A stretch of 64,000 nt of DNA from Protula sp. h YS-2021 (Eukaryota > Annelida > Polychaeta > Sabellida > Serpulidae). The stretch is from the NCBI GenBank assembly GCA_949752745.1, contig OX457028.1:9608778-9672777 (forward strand), read 5' to 3'. Positions 1 to 11,071 of this stretch are shown here, one piece after another (the first letter of the stretch is position 1; the number at the start of each line of letters is the position of its first letter). The position numbers were made by a program, and so were the translations under genes. The notes beneath the pieces are model-generated. The model worked only from the letters and a program-made list of their open reading frames with translations, was not told the origin of the DNA and searched no databases.

Positions 1-2465
1 TTGTCACGGAGAACATTTAAAACATAAAATGGAACTACCACATTTGCTACAGGTTTAAAAGTTTTTGACATGTAAATAAAAATATTTAAAAGCGAAATAT
101 GTATACATAAAAGTATAAGAAGTTTAAGGTATGTATTTAAGAAAAAATAACATGGGCTAGCTGCTATGGTTAAAATGATTTGCACTGCAGATTCTTTTTT
201 GAAAAAGACTATAAAACCAATGAAAATAGTTTGCATATTTAATTTGTTACACAGCGTGGAGTATTTTTTAAGTGAAGAGATTTAAATATATGTCATAAAA
301 CTGTCTTTTAAATTGGTACAAAGTTGAAGTATTGAGCATATTTGCATATCAGTCTGTGTCTTTTTTTCGCACGCTACGTAAAAAAAACAAACAAATGTTA
401 TGGCTTCTTGTAACACAGCACGTAAAAAATTCCATTTTTTTCATTTTATTTTACTTTTTCTGTCATTTTTCTGTCATTTTTTTGTCATTTCGCTTGTGCC
501 AAAGATAACATCCAGGGTCAGCTTATTTTCTGCGCTTGCCATCAAACAGAAAGAATAGTAATATTTCACACATAACATCCAGTGTCCGCGTCTTATTATT
601 TTTCTTTTAAATGAAACCTACTGGATCTGTTTTTGAGTAAGGGCTCACCGTTTGTTTTTTAGTTTCTACCCCTGGCCTAGCACGGAGTGACTTTCAAGAC
701 TTCATCTTTTTCCCCAACGTAGAAGTCATTGCAGTGGTCAGGCTTTATTTAAGGCTTTATTTAAGGCTGTCTAAAGCAACAGCAATGACAATAACCATAC
801 CCAGAGTTTAAGCATCATATTTGAACGATGCTGGTTAAATTCGGACTCTTTATGGAATGCTACTCACTTTGCTATAATTTATATATTGCAGAGTTCATTT
901 CATAGATTTTAATAACCAGCAGCTGCAAGCGTCGGGATTCCACGAAAAGTTTGGTTCTTTAATCCAGTTTCAAATCCGAAATTCATTGTGGGATCAAGTG
1001 GGCGTTGAATTGCATCTACAACTAGATAACTGGGGGGAGAGAGAGTTAAAAATGGTAGTCAGGTTTTGTAGTTGTTGTTTTTTACTGTGGTTGTCACCCT
1101 TGGAAGGAAATTGTAACTGCTAGGCATATGGAACTCTACGGACTTCCACAGTGCACCGTGAATTACAACTTACCTTCAATTTTCAATTAATTATTATAGC
1201 AATAATATTGTGTATTAACTTCGTAGAACTGTACAACAAGTAGAAAAACAGTTGAATTTAGTGTCCGAAACTTCGTATCTTTGATTTATCGTTGCAATAA
1301 AATGAGTGAGTATAATGTAAATAAGGGTCTTGTTTTATAGAAAGTAAACAAAAACTGTGATGCGTATTGTACTCGTTCAGTTGTTATATTTTGTTTATAA
1401 TGAATCTCGGCGAGTCTTTCTGTAGCGTTGTGGTAACACATTCAAAACGGGTTCCAAAATTTTTACGTAAAACTTGCGTTATTCAGGAATATTTATCTTT
1501 CCGTTATTATTTATGTTATGTACGTTATTATTTTGTATGTTATATTATGTTGTTATTATGTCATAATTAAATCTCCATGGAGTGACATTTTTATATTTAT
1601 TATTATATTGGGATGTCATTGATCTAATTTTTCATGTTGTAATCATTCCTGTTTTGAAAGACATTCGACAGAGAAGTGATGATCTAATAAATCCAAAAAT
1701 CGATGTCAATAATACGCGCTGGTCAACAAACAACCGGTAATGGAAATCGATAGATTCCTGCATTTTTGACAGATTTAAAATCCTAAAGCCATTGGAGAGC
1801 AATGCAGCGTGTTAATAAAACTTGGTAAATCCATCACATTTGGCAACAGGAAATGTGTTAAAAAAGTGTGTTAAAAATCTCGCAAATCTATCACATTTGG
1901 CTACAGAAAATGTCCAATTTTTGGACACTGCAGTGAATTAAAAACTTGGCAAATCTGGTGCGTTTGGCTACAGAAAATGTCCAATTTTGGGCAATGCAAT
2001 TTATTAAAAACTTGTCACATTTGGATACAGGAAATGTCTAGGTTTGGGATAATTCGCCAAAAAAAAAATACTAAATTTCTGCACAAAATTACTAAAGAGG
2101 AAAATCTAATGGATTTCTGTCTAATTAGAAAGTCGTCCGAACAAAGTTCCATGGAGTATTATTTTTTTGTGTTATGGTCATCATCGGAATTATCTGTCAT
2201 GTCTTAATGTTAAGCTGGAGTGTCAATGTTTACAAATTATTTTTGATCACCGTAGTAATGGTTTAGTTAGAAAACAGACAGAAAAATAGCCTCATTTCTC
2301 ATTCCAAATTGTAGCAAAATTATTTTGAGTTATTAATTAATTTTTTAACGGAACACTCTTTAAGTAACCAAATTTCCATGTAAATTACCTCAGTCAATAA
2401 ATTTCTGGTAGTAATAAAACAGCCACTTGACTCGAATTCCTTGTCGCACCAGTACACCGGATGGT
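1..2465. other. AT-rich non-coding stretch
   Basis: No convincing coding exon, RNA gene or transposon protein was seen. The stretch is AT-rich with short homopolymers and a degenerate direct repeat near 1800-2030, where a phrase about a lysine/leucine-rich AT segment ('cacatttggctacaggaaatgt' type, seen here only as shorter matching blocks) recurs three to four times. Open frames here are short and of low complexity. Confidence 0.5.
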
Positions 2466-2466
2466 T

Positions 2467-2467
<1 letters not shown>

Positions 2468-2542
<75 letters not shown>

Positions 2543-2558
2543 CCTTCTCTCCCTCGTC

Positions 2559-2591
<33 letters not shown>

Positions 2592-2617
2592 TGGCCTTCT
2601 CTCCCTCGTCTCTCTCT

Positions 2618-2649
<32 letters not shown>

Positions 2650-2762
2650 TGGCCTTCTCTCCCTCTCTCTCTCTCTTGGCCTTCTCTCCCTCGTCTCTCT
2701 CTCTCCCTCTCCCTCTCCCCCTCTCTCTCTCTCTCTTGGCCTTCTCTCCCTCGTCTCTCTCT

Positions 2763-2794
<32 letters not shown>

Positions 2795-2869
2795 TGGCCT
2801 TCTCTCCCTCTCTCTCTCTCTCTCTCTCTTGGCCTTCTCTCCCTCGTCTCTCTCTCTCCCTCTCCCTCT

Positions 2870-2920
<51 letters not shown>

Positions 2921-3098
2921 CCTTCTCTCCCTCGTCTCTCTCTCTCCCTCTCCCTCTCCCCCTCTCTCTCTCTCTCTCCCTCTCTCTCCCTCTCTCTCTC
3001 CCTCTCCCTCTCTCTCTCCCTCTCCCTCTCTCTCCCTCTCTCTCTCTCTCTCTCTTGGCCTTCTCTCCCTCGTCTCTCTCTCTCCCTCTCTCTCTCTA
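2468..3098. repeat. Compound (TC)n microsatellite with embedded 20-bp insert
   Basis: About 630 bp of CT dinucleotide interrupted nine times by the block TTGGCCTTCTCTCCCTCGTC or its truncated form. The regular recurrence shows that the array grew by duplicating a compound unit, not only by dinucleotide slippage. Long Ser/Leu frames here are artefacts of the repeat. Confidence 0.97.
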
Positions 3099-3448
3099 GT
3101 AGATAATATACAGGGGGTACAATCTCCGGGTATTACAAAAACATGAGGAAGGTGGTACTTTACCCTGGAGTTGCCAAAATGTAGGAGGAGGCGATTTGCT
3201 TCTTGGGTTTGTCAGAGTTCGGGTTGGGGAGGGGGGGGGGGGGGGAATGGGGGATGTCTTCGGTATTTATGTCACAACTTCAATCCAGACTTTTGAGATC
3301 TTCCGCTAAAACTCGCTGCTACATCCACGTGACGGTGTCTCAACTCAACTGACAGAATAAGGGGTTTCAGCTCGCTAATCCAATAATTACAGATCGAGTT
3401 GACTAAACAATTCTGATATCCACGCGAGCACGTCTGTACGAACCGCAG
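3099..3448. other. Unique spacer with G-tract
   Basis: Spacer between two satellite arrays, with a long G-run near 3228-3246. No gene was seen. Confidence 0.5.
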
Positions 3449-5410
3449 GAAGGACCACCAAATGCCGGCACGCATGCACGGACGGACGGGCGGACCACCA
3501 AATGCCGCATGCATGCACGGACAGACCAGAGGACCACCAAATGCTGCATGCATGCACGGACGGAGGGGAGGACACCAAATGCCGGCACGAATGCACGGAC
3601 GGACGGGTGGACCAACAAATGCCGGCACGCATGCACGGACGGACGGACCACCAAATGCCGCATGCATGCACGGACAGACCAGAGGACCACCAAATGCTGC
3701 ATGCATGCACGGACGGACGGGAGGACCACCAAATGCTGCATGCATGCACGGACGGACGGGGGACCACCAAATGCCGCATGCATGCACGGACAGACCAGAG
3801 GACCACCAAATACCGGCATGCAATCATGAACAGACGGGCGGACCACCAAATGCCGGCATGCATGGGCGGACAGACAAAAAGACCACCAAATGCTGCATGC
3901 ATGCACGGACGAACGGGAGGACCACCAAATGCTGCATGCATGCACGAACGGACGGGGGACCACAACATGCCCCATGCATGCACGGACGGACGGGGGGACC
4001 ACCAAATGCCGACATGCATGCACGGACAGAACCGAGGACCACCAAATGCTGGCATGCATGCACGGACAGACGTGAAGGACCACTAAATGCCGGCATGCAT
4101 GCACGGACGGACGGGGGGACCACCAAATGCCGGCATGCATGCACGGACAGAACCGAGGACCACCAAATGCTGGCATGCATGCACGGACAGACGTGAAGGA
4201 CCACTAAATGCCGGCATGCATGCGCGGTCAGACTTGAGGACCACCAAATGCCGGCATGCAAGCACGGACAAACCCAGGGACCACCAAATGCCGCATGCAT
4301 GCACGGGCAGACCACTAAATGCCGCATGCATGCACGGACAGACCAGAGGACCACCAAATGCTGCATGCATGCACGGACGGACGGGAGGACCACCAAATGC
4401 TGCATGCATGCACGGACGGACGGGGGACCACCAAATGCCGCATGCATGCACGGACAGACAAGAGGACCACCAAATACCGGCATGCAATCATGAACAGACG
4501 GGCGGACCACCAAATGCCGGCATGCATGGACGGACAGACGAAAAGACCACCAAATGCCGCATGCATGCACGAACGGACGGGGGACCACAACATACCCCAT
4601 GCATGCACGGACGGACGGGGGGACCACCAAATGCCGGCATGCATGCACGGACAGAACCGAGGACCACCAAATGCTGGCATGCATGCACGGACAGACGTGA
4701 AGGACCACTAAATGCCGGCATGCATGCGCGGTCAGACTTGAGGACCACCAAATGCCGGCATGCAAGCACGGACAAACCCAGGGACCACCAAATGCCGCAT
4801 GCATGCACGGGCAGACCACTAAATGCCGCATGCATGCACGGACAGACCAGAGGACCACCAAATGCTGCATGCATGCACGGACGGACGGGAGGACCACCAA
4901 ATGCTGCATGCATGCACGGACGGACGGGGGACCACCAAATGCCGCATGCATGCACGGACAGACAAGAGGACCACCAAATACCGGCATGCAATCATGAACA
5001 GACGGGCGGACCACCAAATGCCGGCATGCATGGACGGACAGACGAAAAGACCACCAAATGCCGCATGCATGCACGAACGGACGGGGGACCACAACATACC
5101 CCATGCATGCACGGACGGACGGGGGGACCACCAAATGCCGGCATGCATGCACGGACAGAACCGAGGACCACCAAATGCCGGCATGCATGCACGGACAGAA
5201 CCGAGGACCACCAAATGCTGGCATGCATGCACGGACAGACGTGAAGGACCACTAAATGCCGGCATGCATGCGCGGTCAGACTTGAGGACCACCAAATGCC
5301 GGCATGCAAGCACGGACGAACCCAGGGACCACCAAATGCCGGCATGCATGCACGGGCAGACCACTAAATGCCGCATGCATGCACGGACAGATATGAAGGA
5401 CCACCAAATG
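3449..5410. repeat. Satellite of about 39 bp with 504-bp higher-order repeat
   Basis: About 50 tandem units of 36-40 bp share GGACCACCAAATGC, a GCATGC palindrome and CACGGACGGAC. A block of 504 bp (about 13 units) recurs nearly unchanged: the pattern starting near 4083 starts again near 4587. So the array has a second, recent level of duplication. Several frames on both strands stay open because stop codons are absent and the 504-bp period is divisible by three. These frames are not genes. Confidence 0.97.
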
Positions 5411-6240
5411 TCACCTGACCGTCCAACTCTGTGGGTAGGCCCAGAAAATCATAAAATATACAAGAAAAAAATGATTTATTTATTTACTTTTTTTATTTTC
5501 TTCTTGTCTGACTTTCTTATATTCAATTCTAAATTGCTCCACATTTTTTTTTGAACAAACAGATTTGGAAAAAGAGCAGAAAGACTAAATACTATTTTTT
5601 TTACGACAGAACTAATAAACACATAACAATTCAGCAATCCAGTAGCATTCTACAGATCACTAACAATGTGCCACAAAGACACTTGCTGTGAATGCTTGCA
5701 CAATGACGTAAGCAGATATTGTACCACCAAAACATGACGTCACAGTGAGCACTAGTTAAGGCAATTCCTCAAGCGCCACATAAAGCCATCTCCGGTCGGC
5801 TTTGAAATCACCACTGCTGAGTTGGGAGTCATTCACCTTGACGAAGAAGCGGCTCTATTCACCGTGCTGGGCCCTGGCGTCAAGACAGAAACAAACAGTG
5901 AACGCAATTCCAGTGGCGGATACAGCTTCTCGTCCAGGAGGGGGAAGTGGGAGGGGGGGCGACCTTTGGTGAAAAATGAAGGAAGAATTCAGTCACAGAA
6001 CCTCCTGTGCTTACGCAGAAGAGAAAAAAAAACGTTGACACTCACACTTTGTCCTTTCGGTACCCAATCACTACCTCAGCAGTAGCACTAGCAAGTTCTT
6101 AATTTTTTTCTAACACATTAACATCAGTTATGTCACGATTAAAATCAATACATTTTTCTAACGCACGGGAATGAGCCTGCTCTCTGCTGGCCTTTACCGT
6201 AAACTGCACTCATATCGATGGCAATGCAGAGCCAGTACTA
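5411..6240. other. Spacer with one coding-like patch
   Basis: Mostly AT-rich and GGG-rich non-coding DNA between two satellites. The only part with protein-like composition is 5762-5880, listed separately. Confidence 0.45.
5759..5852 (-). pseudogene. Possible orphan coding exon (minus-strand reading)
   Basis: On the minus strand this patch reads as about 31 codons with mixed composition, including the phrase DFKADRRWLYVALEELP, and then TAA. A possible splice acceptor (AATAG) lies before its first codon. The plus strand over the same bases also reads open, with KPSPVGFEITTAELG, so the strand cannot be settled by eye. No family was recognised. It could be a terminal exon of an unseen gene, an exon relic or chance. 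Confidence 0.2.
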
Positions 6241-6242
6241 GG

Positions 6243-6755
6243 CACACGCGCCGGTATCACGAAGACCGGTATCCCAGGCAACTCACACGCGCCGGTATCA
6301 CGCAGAACGGTTTCCCAGGTCACTCACACGCGCCGGTATCACGCAGAACGGTTTCCCAGGCAACTCACACGTGCCGGTATCACGCAGAACGGTATCCCAG
6401 GCAACTCACACGCGCCGGTATCACGCAGAACGGTATCCAAGGCAATTCACACGCGTCGGTATCACGCAGAACGGTATCCCAGGCAACCCACACGCGCCGG
6501 TATCACGCAGATCGGTTTCCCAGGCAACCCACACGCGCCGGTATCACGCAGAACGGTATCCCAGGCAACTCACACGCGCCGGTATCACGCAGAACGGTAT
6601 CCCAGGCAACCCACACGCGCCGGTATCACGCAGATCGGTATCCCAGGTAACTCACACGCGTCGGTATCACGCAGAACGGTACTCCAGGCAACTCACACGC
6701 GTCGGTATCACGCAGAACGGTATCCCAGGCAACTCACACGCGTCTCAAACATTCG
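6243..6755. repeat. 41-bp minisatellite
   Basis: About 12 tandem copies of a 41-bp unit. Spacing between successive CCGGTATCACG blocks is exactly 41 at the left end (6251, 6292, 6333). Units differ by single bases (CGCCGG or CGTCGG, TTCCC or TATCCC). Confidence 0.96.
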
Positions 6756-6899
6756 TGTGTTTACTGAAAGTATTTCCGGGTGGCTGTGCTTCGTTGCTGA
6801 CTCGGTTTTTCGTGCAAGACGGCGGATTTCGAGTTCACACCGTTCTTTGAACAATTTGTTTTTGCGATTTGCAAAAAAAAATTGTTTTAACAGCAGTTC

Positions 6900-7073
6900 T
6901 TGGCGTGGGACACGTGGTGCAGGTCACGTGGCTTGGATCACGTAGCATGGGACACGCGATGCAGGTCACGTGACGTAGGACACGCTATGCAGGTCACGTG
7001 GCCTGGGAAACGCGGCGCGGATCACGTGGTGTGGACCACGTGGTGCAGGTCACGTGTTGGTTTTGATCACGTG
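6900..7073. repeat. CACGTG-rich degenerate array
   Basis: A cluster of CACGTG palindromes (E-box/G-box core) and one-base variants in a degenerate repeat of about 20-30 bp built on 'GCAGGTCACGTGG'. It directly abuts the stop codon of POLR3H on the minus strand, so it lies in that gene's 3' UTR or immediate downstream DNA. Confidence 0.85.
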
Positions 7074-10000
7074 TTATTCCACCACGACAGCAAGCCCAGT
7101 CCAGCCTCTGATATGCTGCCCTACAAACGCAGTTAATACGGTTCATTGCGATGCTTCCCAACGCGCGTTCTCAGGGTCTGTGTCAAATACTGCACTATAA
7201 ATACTCTGTCATAAATACTGTATTATAAATACTGTGTCATGAATACTGTATTATAAATACTGTGTCGTAAATACTGCATTAAACATACTGAACAAACACT
7301 GCAAACTCTGAACAAACTGAACGCGTCGGAAATAGCCATGGTTTTTAACAACAATCGAAACACCAGTAAAATCGCGTGACAATGCACATACTGACTTATT
7401 TCAAATCAACATAAGGATGTTATTGATCAGTTACAAAAATGTTGACCTAAAGGTCAACATTTTCTAACTTGAATAATACTTCATGCTAACTGGAACTAAG
7501 TCAACATCTGCTCAAGGTTGCTTGATATTTTGTCGCCAGGCGTGGATTTATTTACGATCAGCGTGTAGGGCTTCTTCTTCGTCACTTCGTTACTTACGGT
7601 GAATGAGGACTTTTTCGTCACTTCGTTATTTACGATTCGCGTGTATGGGGACTTCTTCGTCACTTCGTTACTTACGATCAGCGTGTATGGGGACTTCTTC
7701 GTCACTTCGTTACTTACGATTCGCGTGTATGGGGACTTCTTCGTAACTTCGTTACTTACGATTCGCGTGTAGGGGACTTCTTCGTCACTTTTACTTACGA
7801 TCAGCGTGTAAGGGGACTTCTTCGCCACTTGTTACTTACGATAAGCGTGTACGGGGACTTCTTCGCCACTTCGTTACTTACGATCAGCGTGTATGGGGAC
7901 TTCTTCGTCACTTCGTTACTTACGATTCGCGTGTATGGGGACTTCTTCGTCACTTCGTTACTTACGATTCGCGTGTAAGGGGACTTCTTCGCCACTTGTT
8001 ACTTACGATAAGCGTGTACGGGGACTTCTTCGCCACTTCGTTACTTACGATCAGCGTGTAGGGGGACTTCTTCGTCACTTCCAGAAGCTCCTGGGATTTA
8101 TCGCCATCCGTTTTCGGACCAGTGGGGGTCGTATCAACAAAATTCTCGTCTACAACGCGAAACCTGAAAGCATGGGATTGAGGCAAATTGGTCATTTGGA
8201 AACATCACATTTGAGAGCATCATGTTTGGGAGCAACATGTTTGGGCTCACACTGGAGAGTTATCGAGACTTGGATGCTTTGGGCATAAATTATTCCAACT
8301 ACAGATGCACACGTCTGATATACGGGCAAAGGAAATCCAGCAAAAAAAACATTCAAAATAGGGCCTTGAAAATTAGCTGATGATTCACTTTATTGCCATC
8401 ACTCAACACAACAACGTGGAGAGTACAAACCTCGCATACCCCCCCCCCCCCCAAAATCATCCCGAATCGCCCGATCAAATAAAACTACAACGTCATGCGA
8501 CACACAGTCTTTCTAATTGTATTCTTCTTAACTGAGTTCATAAATGAAGCTAGGCTACAAGGCCGGGTTCTCAGATCACCGAGAAAGTCAAACCCCCTCC
8601 CCTCTCTCCCCCCCTCCCCCCCCCCCCCCCCCTGTTACATCTGAAACTAACAGAGAAAGAAAAACGCCCACAGAGAACAGGGGCTGCTTTCATGTAGCCA
8701 GGAACAAAAGGATTAATGAGCGCGTGTGCTGTGTGTGTGTATGTGTGGGAGGAGCGGGGTGGGAGGGGAGGGGGGGTGTCCGCCTCCAGGTGCTTGCAAT
8801 CAATAAAATTCCTCAATGAATCTACGCCTCCCCCCCCCCCCCCCCCCACTACCAAATATTCGAATTTCACTTCCTGTAACAATTACCAGTTTGCATCTAA
8901 TCAATTTCCCAGGTGAAAATTTACACAGTTTTACCATTAACGACGCACCAGCAGGCAACGATCAGTGACAACGATCCCTGACAACGACCAGTGAGATCCC
9001 TGACGATGATCAGTGGCAACGATCCCTGACAACGATCAGTGATAACGATCCCTGACAACGATAAGTGATAACGATCCCTGACAACGATAAGTGATAACGA
9101 TCCCTGACAACGATCAGTGACATGCCTGACGACGATCAGTGGCAACGATCAGTGACAACGATCAGTGACAACGATCAGTGGCAACGATCCCTGACAACGA
9201 TCAGTGACATCCCTGACGATGATCAGTGGTAACGATCCCTGACAACGATCAGTGACAACGATCCGTGACAACGATCAGTGAGATCCCTGACAACGATCAG
9301 TGAGATCCCTGACGACGATCAACGACACCGATCCCCGACAACGATCAGTGACCACAGACAGGCTTAATTAAACCACGAAAAGAAAACTTTTTTTTTCATT
9401 TCTATGCGATCACTTTGCTAACACCCAGACCCGAACTTTCTTCGCAAATTAACTAATGCCTCTCAGCCCCCAGCCACCGAGACCACAAGAGACGCTGACA
9501 AATCTCCCTCTCATTTACGGACACAGCACTGAATCCCCGGGATTTTAATTTTCGTCGTTGATTTCAGTCAAAAGTTCTGTACTTCTGGATTTAGTTTACA
9601 CTCCTGTAAAATAAACACTTAGGGCGGGCAGATAACGACAAACATCCATGATCTAGAACACGTGATGTGACTCGTTGATTTCTGTGCGATAACCTAACCC
9701 CCTCCTCCCCGACCCCCCCCCCCCCCCCTCCACGCAGGGCTCACAGATACTAGCTCACTCTGACTACCTGATTTCCTCGCCCACGTCCATAAACAGGTCG
9801 TGTTTGCCGTCGTCCGTTTCGTACTCCCAGATCCACAGCTGCTCACTCTCATCGCTGAGTTTCGCCCTCAGGAAAATAAACCACAACACCGGATGTCACC
9901 TACACAACAAGCGCTCTGCTTCACTTCTCTTCTATAAGCAGTCATTAGAACTCGAGAGTAAGGCTGACACAACCCATTTCCGCACAGCTATGGCGATATT

Positions 10001-10538
10001 TTAGCGTAATTTCAGCGAAATAAAAGTAATTTTCTCCTTCACTGGTACCGTGATCAAAACACGGACAGCAGCATGAGGTTGAAAAACACCCAACATCAAA
10101 TTAATTAATACGTTAGTTAGGGGTTCAGGATTGTGATGTCTGTTTGCGACATGAGGGCAGGTCACTTGAATTTGGCCAACGCTGATCAATAGTTAGAGTC
10201 AGTGTATATATGTGCATGTCGAAGATACCACAACCCAGCGTTTAAAACAGTGAATAATCTTGACAGATACGAGTACATTGTAAACCAGTCTCAGCACCAT
10301 TAGCTGAAAAAATCAGATAAAAAAAATCTATTATTATTATTATTGTTATTATTATTATTATTGCTGTTTGTTACTATTATTATTATTATTACTACTATTA
10401 TTACTATTACTACTATTGTTATTGCCGCTCTTATTATTATTATTATTGTCACTCTTATCATTATTATTACCTTTACTGTTATTCTTATCACTATTATTAT
10501 TATTATTATTATTATTACTATTATTATTATTGCTAATC

Positions 10539-10575
<37 letters not shown>

Positions 10576-11031
10576 GAGAGTATCAGACTACAAAAAAAAA
10601 CACGAGGTTTAACATCACAGGTTTTCGCGACGGAACGATCAAGCGCAAAAAAAGTAGTTCGGATGATAACAGGTTAGGCCTAATGCGTTAAGTGACACTG
10701 TAAACAGGATAAAGGCTTTCAAGGGTTATTTTTAGCCCATTTTTTTCTTGTTAACAACCATGTTTTTTTTTTCAAGTGGATGACTCAAGGACGCGCTTAA
10801 GTGCGCGATGGCCGCGGTCGCCAAAGTAACTGATTTAAATGAGCCAAATTTGACAGTGAAACCGAGACCTTCTTATAAGTGACAAATGACGACCAATATT
10901 AATGCCCGCTTTTTGTTGTCATTTGCCTTTCCTCTTTTTTTTTTCTAAAAGGATGTAGGCATTTGAAATATCATAACACGTTTTTACTAGTCCGACCAAG
11001 CTTTTTCGCTTCAAAAATAATTTATTCTCTC

Positions 11032-11071
<40 letters not shown>

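Noticed and set aside
2427..3146. Long Ser/Leu/Pro open frames
   Set aside because: They are translations of the CT microsatellite, open in all three frames.
3449..5410. CRISPR-like repeat array
   Set aside because: Units are contiguous and degenerate without unique spacers, and the DNA is eukaryotic.
3272..5554. Open frames up to 466 codons on both strands
   Set aside because: They follow the 39-bp satellite. Cys/His patterns come from the repeated GCATGCATGC, not from zinc fingers.
7496..7995. Gene encoding a 14-residue repeat protein ([14 protein letters not shown])
   Set aside because: The repeat is explained as the duplicated POLR3H exon-intron junction. Only the unit next to exon 6 is clearly coding.
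10343..10691. Poly-Leu and poly-Ile frames
   Set aside because: Artefacts of the ATT microsatellite.
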